Below, one piece after another: positions 1-6,714 of a stretch of 21,435 nt of DNA. The DNA is from Bacilli bacterium. GTDB lineage: Bacteria > Bacillota_I > Bacilli_A > RF39 > UBA660. The stretch lies in contig CAAGHO010000043.1 in the NCBI GenBank assembly GCA_900769695.1, forward strand, positions 1 through 21,435. Reading direction: 5' to 3'. How positions within the stretch are numbered: the stretch's first letter is position 1; each line of letters starts with the position of its first letter. A model generated the notes under the pieces. That model searched no databases. It had not been told where the DNA came from and worked only from the letters and a program-made list of their open reading frames with translations. The translations under genes and the position numbers were made by a program.

Positions 1-675
1 ACGATAACATATGGAAATTTTGGAACAAAAGGAGTACTTGCATCTGGAGATGCATTTGATTGTGATGTTAACGGTGATGGAGTATATGACTCTGAAACAG
101 AAAGATTTTATTATGTATCAGATATGACTAATGGAGTAACGCAAGACTCAAATACAGCAGTATTAATCTATTATAATAATGTAAGTGGAGGAATAGCATC
201 TAATTCAACAGCATATGCATATGACTCTAGTGGTAAGAATAATAATGGCCCAGTAACAGCAATAAAACAACTTCCAACGACAAGTCAATGGAAAAATGTA
301 AGTTTGATAAACGCCACAAGGAACATAACAGATGAAAAGAATACTGTTAGGAAATCAGCCTTTAGTTATGATGGTTATGCTGCCAGACTGTTAACAGCTC
401 AAGAAGTAAGTGCTGGTTGTGGTTTTACCGTAGGAAGTGTAGCAACTGGAGAATTAAGTAGTAAATGTAAGTATTTAATGGAAAATACAACATATTCATC
501 AAGTAGTTTAAAAACGTATGGAGGATGGTTAGAATCGTCTGATGCGCCTTCTCCCTACCTCGCTTGGTCCGTGCGTGCTCGCTACCGCCGCGTCCGCGAC
601 AGCCCAGTCAGCGACATTGGCAGCTATGGAGTCCGTCCTGCAATTGAAGTTCTAAAATCTAATATCTCATACTAA
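1..675 (+). CDS. Secreted surface protein with DUF6273/C-lectin-like C-terminus, probable DGR target (5' partial)
   Basis: The frame is open from the first base, so the gene starts upstream; 224 residues are visible. An Asp/Asn/Gly-rich calcium-loop-like motif (DVNGDGVYD, about residues 23-31) precedes a long Ser/Asn/Thr-rich part typical of secreted proteins. The last ~110 residues contain YAARLLTAQEV, GGWLES, an AW core and GVRPAIEV, which matches the formylglycine-enzyme/C-type-lectin-like folds (DUF6273-like) that end many Bacillota surface proteins. Residues ~184-208 are encoded by an abruptly GC-rich, A-poor segment (see the variable-region entry), so I read this as a DGR-diversified binding protein. 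No reverse transcriptase or template repeat lies in the window. The role (ligand binding or adhesion outside the cell) is inferred. The N-terminus, signal peptide and any anchor are outside the window. Confidence 0.75.
   Translation, partial: TITYGNFGTKGVLASGDAFDCDVNGDGVYDSETERFYYVSDMTNGVTQDSNTAVLIYYNNVSGGIASNSTAYAYDSSGKNNNGPVTAIKQLPTTSQWKNVSLINATRNITDEKNTVRKSAFSYDGYAARLLTAQEVSAGCGFTVGSVATGELSSKCKYLMENTTYSSSSLKTYGGWLESSDAPSPYLAWSVRARYRRVRDSPVSDIGSYGVRPAIEVLKSNISY
541..639 (+). other. Probable DGR variable region (VR)
   Basis: Bases 541-600 hold 42 G/C and only 4 A in 60 bases, inside a strongly AT-rich gene. In frame, 17 of the 24 codons between 553 and 624 end in C, whereas neighbouring codons mostly end in A or T. 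This is what results when AAC codons of a template repeat are randomised at adenines to NNC. Likely invariant anchors remain: Ala-Trp (562-567), the Val codon GTG (571) and the trailing YGVRP (625-639). Boundaries are approximate because no template repeat is in the window for comparison. Confidence 0.7.
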
Positions 676-678
676 TGG

Positions 679-724
679 TTTTCAAAAAAATAAAAAATAT
701 GAAAAAAATAATGATTTTTGAAAA
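679..724. repeat. Inverted repeat just downstream of the variable-region gene
   Basis: TTTTCAAAAA (679-688) and TTTTTGAAAA (715-724) are a perfect 10-bp inverted repeat around a 26-base AT-only spacer. It starts 3 bases after the stop codon. No T-run follows, so it is not a standard terminator. It could be the 3' hairpin found next to some DGR target sites, but the long loop and low GC argue against that, and chance is possible in such AT-rich DNA. Confidence 0.35.
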
Positions 725-730
725 TATAGA

Positions 731-857
731 GTAAGAGGTATAAATCCTTGTTATTACCGACAGCAATAGTAATGCTATCTGCTCAATCGTAACTTTAAAG
801 TCAGGGCTTTCACCAACAGGAGCTGGCACAAGCTCTAATCCTTACAAGTTAAGTTAA
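731..857 (+). pseudogene. Decayed C-terminus of a second DUF6273-type surface protein
   Basis: Reading 744-857 gives a tail ending in TLKSGLSPTGAGTSSNPYKLS and a stop, with no start codon or SD. This 'TLKSG ... GTSSNPYKL' ending resembles the tails that follow GxRPV in DUF6273-type proteins. Just upstream, in another frame (731-748), the bases read VRGINP, which looks like the preceding GxRP motif, so a frameshift near 746-750 is likely. Base composition is visibly less AT-rich than the flanks. I interpret it as a remnant of a second copy of the upstream gene family, perhaps left by deletion between paralogues. Confidence 0.45.
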
Positions 858-876
858 TTTTAGTTTTTCTAAATTC

Positions 877-899
877 GTAGTCTTTATACTACTTTTTTT
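877..899 (+). terminator. Intrinsic terminator after the surface-protein locus
   Basis: GTAGT (877-881) pairs with ACTAC (888-892) around a 6-base loop and is followed by seven T (893-899). It separates the surface-protein region from deoD. Confidence 0.5.
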
Positions 900-909
900 C
901 ATTTATTCT

Positions 910-918
910 TGTTATAAT
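910..918 (+). promoter_or_regulatory. Extended -10 promoter for deoD
   Basis: TGTTATAAT is an exact extended -10 (TGn + TATAAT at 913-918). No good -35 lies 16-18 bases upstream, where the terminator T-run sits. The deoD start codon is 37 bases downstream. Confidence 0.5.
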
Positions 919-955
919 ATATATAAGTTGTAAAAATAGAAAGAGAGTTGATAAT

Positions 956-1675
956 ATGCCAACAGCACATATAGAAGCTGAAAGTACAGATATCGCAAAG
1001 AAAGTATTATTGCCAGGAGATCCTTTAAGATGTAAATATATTGCAGATAATTTTTTAACAAACGTTAGAATAGTTAATAATGTTCGTAATATGACAGCAT
1101 ATACTGGCTTTTATAATGATGTAGAAGTAACCATATTTCCATCAGGAATGGGTATTCCAAGTGTAGGAATTTACTCTTATGAACTATATAATATATATGG
1201 AGTAGAAGAGATAATAAGAATTGGTACAAGTGGATCTAATAACAAGAATTTAAAATTATTAGATGTTGTTTTAGCTGATAGTGCTTACACTATGTCATCA
1301 TTTCCAAAAGCATTTGATGGTGATGACATCAATTATATTGAAAGTGATAAGGAATTAAATCAAAAAATTATAGAATCAGCTAAAGAAAATAATATAAAAC
1401 TTAATGTTGGACCAATAATTACTAGTGATATATTCGATCCATATATTGATTTTTCAAAATATATTAAAAATTATGATCCTAATATAGATTACTTAGCATT
1501 AGAAATGGAAGCCTTTGGACTTTTCTATATAGCTAAAAAATTTAATAAAAAAGCAGCAGCATTAACAACAATTGTAGATATTATTGCCTCACATGAGTCA
1601 ATTAGTAGTAGTGATCGTCAAAATAGTTTAAATAATATGATAAAAATAGCATTAGATGCAATAACTTTATCATAA
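956..1675 (+). CDS. deoD: Purine-nucleoside phosphorylase, DeoD type
   Basis: A 239-residue cytoplasmic enzyme of the hexameric PNP/uridine phosphorylase family. It cleaves purine (deoxy)nucleosides with phosphate to free base and (deoxy)ribose-1-phosphate in purine salvage. It aligns end to end with E. coli DeoD: MPTAHIEAE at the start, the phosphate loop LPGDPLR (~19-25), SGMGIPS, RIGTSGS (~88-94), the nucleoside-binding LEMEAFG and the TIVDI segment, whose Asp208 corresponds to the catalytic Asp204 of E. coli. The residue before that Asp is Val instead of the usual Ser, which may slightly alter base binding. The start is supported by a purine-rich SD (AAAGAGAG) and the conserved N-terminus. 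It lies 39 bases before ymfF and is probably co-transcribed with it. Confidence 0.95.
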   Translation: MPTAHIEAESTDIAKKVLLPGDPLRCKYIADNFLTNVRIVNNVRNMTAYTGFYNDVEVTIFPSGMGIPSVGIYSYELYNIYGVEEIIRIGTSGSNNKNLKLLDVVLADSAYTMSSFPKAFDGDDINYIESDKELNQKIIESAKENNIKLNVGPIITSDIFDPYIDFSKYIKNYDPNIDYLALEMEAFGLFYIAKKFNKKAAALTTIVDIIASHESISSSDRQNSLNNMIKIALDAITLS

Positions 1676-1714
1676 AAATTTCAAATAAATACATACTAAA
1701 AGAAGAGGTGAATT

Positions 1715-2986
1715 ATGGAATATATAAATAAAGATTTAGGCTCTTATCATTTACATATGATAAAAACAGACAAATTTAAAACGATTAAAGTAAAAGTTGC
1801 TTTTAGAAGACCAATTGTTAAAGACGAAATAACATTTAGAAATATTCTAGCTAATATTCTTGTTCAAACAAATAATAAATATAAAACAAAAAGGGATTTA
1901 ACTATCAAAGCACAAGACTTATATGCAGCTAATATTTCATCTAACAATAATCGTATTGGTAATTATATAAATACAGAGATTATTCTATCTGTTTTAAGTG
2001 ATAAATATACTGAAGATGGTAACTTTAAACAGGCTTTAGATTTTTTATACGATTTAATATATAATCCTAATATTAAGGATAATAGTTTTGATGATGAACA
2101 GTTGCAGATAATTTTAAAAAACGCTAAAATTTCATTAGAAAGTTTAAAAGAAGATTCTAATTATTATAGTTTAATAAGATTGTTTGAGATTATGGATAGT
2201 GATAGGCCATCTTCTTATAGAATGGCAGGTTATTTAGAAGATTTAGAAAGAATTAATTCTAAGAACTTATGTAAGTATTATTTAGAGATGCTTCATAAGG
2301 ATTTAATGGATATTATTATTATAGGTGATATTGATTTTGAAAAATGTGAGGAATTAATAAGAAATCGGTTTGCTCAAAAAACATTTAAAAAATGTCGTAG
2401 TTCTTATTATTTAGATGATGTAAAGCCTCGTGTTAGAAAAAGAACAGTTGTTGAAAAAGACAATAACAATCAATCAAAACTTGCAATAGGAACAAGACTT
2501 GTTGGACTAACAAAATATGAAAAAAATTATCCCCTAACTTTATATAATATTATTTTAGGCGGAGGAGATGACTCTAAGTTATTTAGAAACGTAAGAGAAA
2601 AAAATTCATTATGTTATTATATTAATTCTGTTCCTCAAAAGCTAGATAATATTTTGATAATAAGAGCAGGAATTGATAAAAAAAATATTAAGAAAACTGT
2701 ATCTTTAGTGGAAAAGGAAATGAACAACATTAAAAAGGGAAAAATTAGCGAATCTGAATTGAATACAGCTAAAGAATTTTTTGCAACAGCAATTGATTCT
2801 TTACTAGAAAGTCAAACTGGTATTATGGATCATTACTATATGATGAGTTTATTAAAAACCGACGATATAGAAACTAGACTTAAAAAGATGAAGGAAGTTA
2901 GTTTATCAGAAGTTATAAAAGTATCTAAAAAAGTAAAACTTGATACAGTTTATTGTTTGGAGGGAATAAATAATGAAGAAGCTTAG
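1715..2986 (+). CDS. ymfF: M16 family peptidase-like protein YmfF (non-catalytic partner)
   Basis: 423 residues, the usual length for the YmfF family (annotated in databases as EF-P 5-aminopentanol modification-associated). The fold is M16 (insulinase/processing peptidase), but the N-terminal zinc motif HxxEH is absent; the corresponding stretch reads ILANILVQT (~44-52). It is therefore probably the inactive half of a heterodimer with the next gene. A C-terminal M16 segment with LGGGDDSKLFRNVREKNSLCYYI (split over ~278-300) is typical of the R/Y substrate-binding region. The gene starts at ATG behind the SD AGAGGTGA, and its last 14 bases overlap ymfH, indicating translational coupling. The link to EF-P modification comes from family knowledge; no EF-P gene is in the window. 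Confidence 0.85.
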   Translation: MEYINKDLGSYHLHMIKTDKFKTIKVKVAFRRPIVKDEITFRNILANILVQTNNKYKTKRDLTIKAQDLYAANISSNNNRIGNYINTEIILSVLSDKYTEDGNFKQALDFLYDLIYNPNIKDNSFDDEQLQIILKNAKISLESLKEDSNYYSLIRLFEIMDSDRPSSYRMAGYLEDLERINSKNLCKYYLEMLHKDLMDIIIIGDIDFEKCEELIRNRFAQKTFKKCRSSYYLDDVKPRVRKRTVVEKDNNNQSKLAIGTRLVGLTKYEKNYPLTLYNIILGGGDDSKLFRNVREKNSLCYYINSVPQKLDNILIIRAGIDKKNIKKTVSLVEKEMNNIKKGKISESELNTAKEFFATAIDSLLESQTGIMDHYYMMSLLKTDDIETRLKKMKEVSLSEVIKVSKKVKLDTVYCLEGINNEEA

Positions 2987-4259
2987 TCTTAAAGGTCTTG
3001 ATCAAGATGTTTATTTAGAAACACTTAAGAATGGTTTGAATATAATTATGGTTCCATATACAAACAAAAAAAATTATTTTATGACTTATGCAACTAGGTA
3101 TGGGAGTGATATTAATGCCTTTATACCAGTTGGTTCTAAAAAAGGAATTACTGTTCCAAATGGAATTGCTCATTTTTTGGAACATAAGATGTTTGAACAA
3201 GAAGATGGTATAGATCCTTTTAGCTTTTTTGCTGAATCAGGAACAGGAGCAAATGCTTCAACTTCTTATACATCAACACAATATATTTGTTATGGAACAA
3301 AAGAGTTTGCTAAAAATTTAGACTTTCTCTTAAGATATGTTAATGAACCATATTTTACTGATGAAAATGTTTTAAAGGAAAAGGGAATTATAAAAGAAGA
3401 AATTAAAATGTATGATGATATCCCTGAATCCGTTTTGGAAAATAAATTAAAAGAAAATTTATATCACATTGATCCACATCGAATAGATATAGCTGGGACA
3501 TGTAGTGATATTGATAAGATTACCAAGGAAGATTTGTATTTGTGCTACAACAGTTTTTATAACCCAAATAATATGTTTATAATTATTGCAGGTAATTTTC
3601 CTAAAGAAGAAGCATTGGATATTATAAAAACTAGATTAGAGTCAAAAGAAAATAAGCTATCTAAAATATCAGTCAAAGACTATCGAGAACCAAAATCTGT
3701 ATATAAAGAAGAGGATGAATTAAACGTTAATATAAAAGTACCAAAAATTGGTTTAGGGTATAAATTTTCTAAAGAAGACTTAAAGATGGAAGATGAATTA
3801 GAACTTGATTTATATTTATCAATGCTTACAACTTTACTATTTGGTTCAGCATCTTTATTCAGAGAAAGAGTACGAAATGAAAATTTAATAACTAATTTCT
3901 ATTATGAATGGGATAATACAAAAAAATATAAGAGTTTACTTCTTTATGCTGAAACAGAGAATCCTGATCTTTTAATTGCTGAAATTGAAAAAGAATTAGC
4001 AAATATAATTATTACTCAGGAAGATTTTGAAAGAATGAAAAAAGTTTGGATTTCTAACGAAGTTAAAATGATAGATTACGTAGAAACTACAGTAAATAAT
4101 TTATATGATGATATGATAAGATATAAAAAAGTTGTTGACAATAAAATAGATTTAATTCGTAAATTAGATTTCAATAAATTAAGCAGATTGCTTGGACAAA
4201 TGAAATTTAATAATCGTTCGAAAGTAATTTTACTTCCAATGAAAATAATAACAAAGTAA
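2973..4259 (+). CDS. ymfH: M16 family zinc peptidase YmfH
   Basis: 428 residues. The inverted zinc motif HFLEH is intact (His67, Glu70, His71), and a downstream EEIKMYDD segment supplies the third zinc ligand region, so this is the catalytically competent subunit of the YmfF/YmfH pair. Family knowledge ties the pair to EF-P 5-aminopentanol modification in Bacillus and to peptide processing generally; the substrate here is unknown. The ATG overlaps the end of ymfF by 14 bases, with an SD (GGAGG at 2960-2964) inside that gene. The stop codon lies inside the left arm of the terminator hairpin. Confidence 0.9.
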   Translation: MKKLSLKGLDQDVYLETLKNGLNIIMVPYTNKKNYFMTYATRYGSDINAFIPVGSKKGITVPNGIAHFLEHKMFEQEDGIDPFSFFAESGTGANASTSYTSTQYICYGTKEFAKNLDFLLRYVNEPYFTDENVLKEKGIIKEEIKMYDDIPESVLENKLKENLYHIDPHRIDIAGTCSDIDKITKEDLYLCYNSFYNPNNMFIIIAGNFPKEEALDIIKTRLESKENKLSKISVKDYREPKSVYKEEDELNVNIKVPKIGLGYKFSKEDLKMEDELELDLYLSMLTTLLFGSASLFRERVRNENLITNFYYEWDNTKKYKSLLLYAETENPDLLIAEIEKELANIIITQEDFERMKKVWISNEVKMIDYVETTVNNLYDDMIRYKKVVDNKIDLIRKLDFNKLSRLLGQMKFNNRSKVILLPMKIITK

Positions 4260-4277
4260 TAAATACTTTGTTTTTTT
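4251..4277 (+). terminator. Intrinsic terminator of the deoD-ymfF-ymfH unit
   Basis: ACAAAGTA (4251-4258) pairs perfectly with TACTTTGT (4264-4271) around a 5-base loop, with a T-run at 4271-4277. The ymfH stop codon (4257-4259) is within the hairpin. Confidence 0.8.
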
Positions 4278-4320
4278 AATAAAAGTTGTAAAATTATTAT
4301 CAAAAAAAATAATAATAAAT

Positions 4321-4344
4321 AAAAAAAATAGCTTTACTTAGCTA
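4321..4344 (-). terminator. Intrinsic terminator of the yidD-lipoprotein gene
   Basis: On the minus strand TAGCT and AGCTA (4329-4333 and 4340-4344) form a 5-bp stem with a 6-base loop, followed by eight T (complement of 4321-4328). It faces the ymfH terminator across a short convergent gap. Confidence 0.55.
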
Positions 4345-4349
4345 AATTT

Positions 4350-5438
4350 TTATTGATATAATTCTTGTTTTAACAAATCAAGATTTTCATTCATCAAGTC
4401 AATATAATCTTTGTTTTCGCTACGATCACTATCAGAAATAACATCTAACTTATTTAATTTTAATTCTTTTATAGTAGGGTTTTTAGAAACTAATTCACTT
4501 GCAACTGTATTTAATTTACTTTCTTTAAAACTATAAATATAATTTACAGCCTTTTGTTTAATTAAATTATTAACCTCATATAATTCTTTATCTGTTGTAT
4601 TACTATCTACACACATCACATTAAGTCCAAATTTTTCTAAAAACTTTAGTGAAGAATCTGCTACTAAAATAGTTTTATTATCTGTATTTTCTACAGTTAG
4701 ACGATAGTCAGCATCAAGTTCAGAAAGTTTTATTTTTAAATCTGTGTATGCAGAATCAATTTCTTTGGTTAGAACGTTACTAGTTACATATTCTTTTAAT
4801 CCAAGTCTTACATTTTGAGCCATCATTAGTAAAGAAGATGGATTTAACCATAATTCTTCGTTAGAATAATCAGTTTCTAAAACATATGATGTATCAATTA
4901 TTTTTAAATTACTATTTAAGTCAAGCAAATCTACTGCCAAATTTCTTTCTTTTTCAATTAAACCAGTATAAACAAATAATTCCATTTGACTATAACTTTT
5001 CTTTTGTGTTTTAGTAACTTTGTATTTATCAATATCAACACCATCTGGATATACTTGATTTATAGTTGCATGTTTTCCGTATAATTTATTAACTATGTAT
5101 TCATTAGGATAGTTAGTTACAGCTACTTCAATATCATCCATATTATCTTGCTTACATCCTGTAGTAAATAAAGTAATTACCATTAATAATAGCAATAAAG
5201 TAAATTTTTTCTTTTTCATTTTATTCTCCTTTTTTATAACTGGGTCATAACCACTTGTACCAAAGGGATTACACCTTAATATTCTTTTTATGGCTAAAAA
5301 ACTACCTTTTAAAGATCCATATTCATTAATTGCATCTATTGCATAATTGCTACATGTAGGAATGTGTCTACATTTATAATGAAAATTTCCTGGTATCTTT
5401 TGATAGAGTTTTATCATTGAAATTAATAATTTCTTCAT
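4350..5438 (-). CDS. yidD: YidD domain fused in frame to a ZnuA-like lipoprotein
   Basis: One uninterrupted frame of 362 codons. Residues 1-73 are a complete YidD (membrane protein insertion efficiency factor): KCRHIPTCSNYAIDAI, GSLKGS and LRCNPFGTSGYDPV. No stop follows; the frame runs into MKKKKFTLLLLLMVITLF then TTGC, a lipoprotein signal peptide with its acylated Cys, and a ~265-residue domain resembling metal-ABC (TroA/ZnuA) substrate-binding proteins. An SD (5226-5232) before the internal ATG at 5217-5219 suggests the lipoprotein is also, or mainly, made separately as a 289-residue protein, leaving YidD with a C-terminal extension. At the positions where this family normally has metal-binding His, I see Asp64, Glu122 and Asp188 (lipoprotein numbering). 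The start at 5438 follows GGTGAG; an upstream in-frame ATG at 5471 has no SD. No ABC permease or ATPase is nearby. Confidence 0.8.
   Translation of the reverse strand: MKKLLISMIKLYQKIPGNFHYKCRHIPTCSNYAIDAINEYGSLKGSFLAIKRILRCNPFGTSGYDPVIKKENKMKKKKFTLLLLLMVITLFTTGCKQDNMDDIEVAVTNYPNEYIVNKLYGKHATINQVYPDGVDIDKYKVTKTQKKSYSQMELFVYTGLIEKERNLAVDLLDLNSNLKIIDTSYVLETDYSNEELWLNPSSLLMMAQNVRLGLKEYVTSNVLTKEIDSAYTDLKIKLSELDADYRLTVENTDNKTILVADSSLKFLEKFGLNVMCVDSNTTDKELYEVNNLIKQKAVNYIYSFKESKLNTVASELVSKNPTIKELKLNKLDVISDSDRSENKDYIDLMNENLDLLKQELYQ
5217..5232 (-). promoter_or_regulatory. Internal ribosome binding site and start for the lipoprotein
   Basis: On the minus strand AAAGGAG (5232-5226) sits 6 bases before an in-frame ATG (5219-5217), exactly at the start of the lipoprotein signal peptide. 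This is one of the best SDs in the window, which argues for independent initiation inside the fused frame. Confidence 0.65.
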
Positions 5439-5483
5439 ATACTCACCATATAGATATTCTACTATAAACAAAAAAAAATAGCA

Positions 5484-5489
5484 ATTATA
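5484..5489 (-). promoter_or_regulatory. -10 box for the yidD-lipoprotein gene
   Basis: TATAAT on the minus strand, 46 bases before the YidD start. No convincing -35 is visible. It is divergent from the rnc promoter, so the two genes share this short intergenic region. Confidence 0.35.
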
Positions 5490-5523
5490 TTTAAAAATAA
5501 AACTATACTATTTTAATAATTTT

Positions 5524-5532
5524 TGATATACT
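5524..5532 (+). promoter_or_regulatory. Extended -10 promoter for rnc
   Basis: TGATATACT (TGn + TATACT) lies 17 bases before the chosen rnc ATG. The leader would be only about 10 bases but still holds the SD GGTGA (5540-5544). Confidence 0.4.
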
Positions 5533-5549
5533 TAATTACGGTGAAGATT

Positions 5550-6215
5550 ATGGAAGAATTATTTGAAATATTAAATATTGAACCTAAGGATAAGAGACTT
5601 TATGAAATAGCTGTTTCTCATTCATCTTATGCTAACGAACATAAAGCAAAAAAAGATTATGAAAGATTAGAATTTTTAGGAGATGCAGTAGTTGATTTAG
5701 TTGTTGCTGATTACTTATATTCAAATCATAATGAAAATGAGGGTGAAATGACTAAGGTAAGAGCAAGCTATGTTTGCGAAAATGCTTTATACGAATATAG
5801 TTTAAAATTAGGATTATATCGCTTTATTAAAGTTGGTCATGGAGAAGAAAAAGAAGGTGGACAGACTAAAAAGTCAATTGTTGCGGATATATTTGAAGCA
5901 CTAGTAGGAGCAATCTACATAGATTTAGGATATGCAACTGCTCGTCGTACCGTTTTAAATATTGTAACTCCATATATAGAAGATCCTAATATTGTTTTCT
6001 TTAGTGACTATAAATCAGTATTACAAGAATATGTTCAAACAGAACAAAAATCATTAATTTATGAAATAATTGATGAATATGGGCCAGCTCATGATAAGAC
6101 CTTTGAAGTAGAAGTTAAAATAGATGATATTATTTATGGAAAGGGAAAAGCTGGTAGTAAAAAAGAAGCTGAACAAAATGCTGCTAAAATGACTTTAGAA
6201 AAACTAGCAAAATAG
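5550..6215 (+). CDS. rnc: Ribonuclease III
   Basis: 221 residues, normal for the family. It cuts double-stranded RNA, notably in rRNA precursor processing. The signature ERLEFLGDAVVDLV spans ~38-51, with the catalytic Glu/Asp (E41, D45) present, and the second acidic pair lies in DIFEALVGAIY (~114-124). The C-terminal double-stranded-RNA-binding domain (~151-221) has the usual GKGKAGSKKEAEQNAA helix. The frame extends further upstream to a TTG and a GTG, but the ATG at 5550 is preferred because GGTGA lies 5 bases ahead and MEELFEIL is the natural start. The next gene begins 12 bases after the stop, so rnc and the Nudix gene form an operon. Confidence 0.93.
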   Translation: MEELFEILNIEPKDKRLYEIAVSHSSYANEHKAKKDYERLEFLGDAVVDLVVADYLYSNHNENEGEMTKVRASYVCENALYEYSLKLGLYRFIKVGHGEEKEGGQTKKSIVADIFEALVGAIYIDLGYATARRTVLNIVTPYIEDPNIVFFSDYKSVLQEYVQTEQKSLIYEIIDEYGPAHDKTFEVEVKIDDIIYGKGKAGSKKEAEQNAAKMTLEKLAK

Positions 6216-6227
6216 TGGGTTAGTGTT

Positions 6228-6641
6228 ATGAAAAAAGAAAAATCATGTGGTAATATTGTATTTAAAAAAGAAAATGGAATTTTAAAAGTTTTACTTATTC
6301 ATCATAACTTAGGTCACTATGGTATGCCAAAAGGACATGTTGAGTTGGGGGAAACTGAAGAAGAGACTGCTTTAAGAGAAGTGTTTGAAGAAACAGGTAT
6401 ATCTTCATACATAATAGATGGTTTTAGAGAAATGATTACATATAGTCCTAAAGAAAATGTTATTAAAGATGTAATTTATTTTGTGGGAGAAACAAATGAT
6501 TTTGAAACAACTCCACAGATAAGTGAAGTAAGTGAGGCTTTCTTTACTGAAACTTCAAAAGCAGTAGAGTTAGTCACTCATGAAGAAGAGAAGAAAGTTT
6601 TAGAAAAAGCAATAGAATTTTACAAAGGTTTAGAAAGATAA
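6228..6641 (+). CDS. Nudix hydrolase, Ap4A-hydrolase-like
   Basis: 137 residues. A perfect Nudix box runs from Gly36 to Ile58 (GHVELGE..., with RE and EETG), preceded by GHYGMPKG. The opening KSCGNIVF and the short single domain resemble bacterial and eukaryotic diadenosine tetraphosphate (Ap4A) hydrolases and the related RNA 5'-pyrophosphohydrolases. It probably hydrolyses a nucleoside diphosphate linked to X, but the substrate cannot be fixed from sequence. It sits between two RNA-decay enzymes (RNase III and RNase J2-like), so a role in RNA 5'-end processing is a reasonable but unproven alternative. The SD is weak (GGGTTAGTG), suggesting coupling to rnc. Confidence 0.88.
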   Translation: MKKEKSCGNIVFKKENGILKVLLIHHNLGHYGMPKGHVELGETEEETALREVFEETGISSYIIDGFREMITYSPKENVIKDVIYFVGETNDFETTPQISEVSEAFFTETSKAVELVTHEEEKKVLEKAIEFYKGLER

Positions 6642-6642
6642 T

Positions 6643-6671
6643 TTGAAAAATAATTATTTTTTTGATATAAT
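6643..6671 (+). promoter_or_regulatory. Promoter of the RNase J2 gene
   Basis: TTGAAA (6643-6648), a 17-base spacer, then TATAAT (6666-6671) with an extended TG. It begins immediately after the Nudix stop codon. Confidence 0.75.
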
Positions 6672-6714
6672 GTAGAAGTTTGTTAACTTAATTAAATAAA
6701 TGAAAGGAGAAATT

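Noticed and set aside
541..639. GC-rich patch as an assembly chimera or foreign insertion
   Set aside because: The reading frame continues through it, and conserved family residues (AW, YGVRP) appear at the expected positions, so it is part of the gene.
679..724. Terminator for the surface-protein gene
   Set aside because: The hairpin has a 26-base loop, an A/T-only stem apart from one pair and no T-run; the terminator at 877-899 is better.
1..900. DGR template repeat or reverse transcriptase within the window
   Set aside because: I found no A-rich near-copy of the variable region and no reverse transcriptase motif on either strand; they would have to be elsewhere in the genome.
2973..4303. 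Minus-strand ORFs of 61 and 75 codons opposite ymfH
   Set aside because: Both lie opposite a well-supported gene, have no family resemblance and fit antisense shadows.
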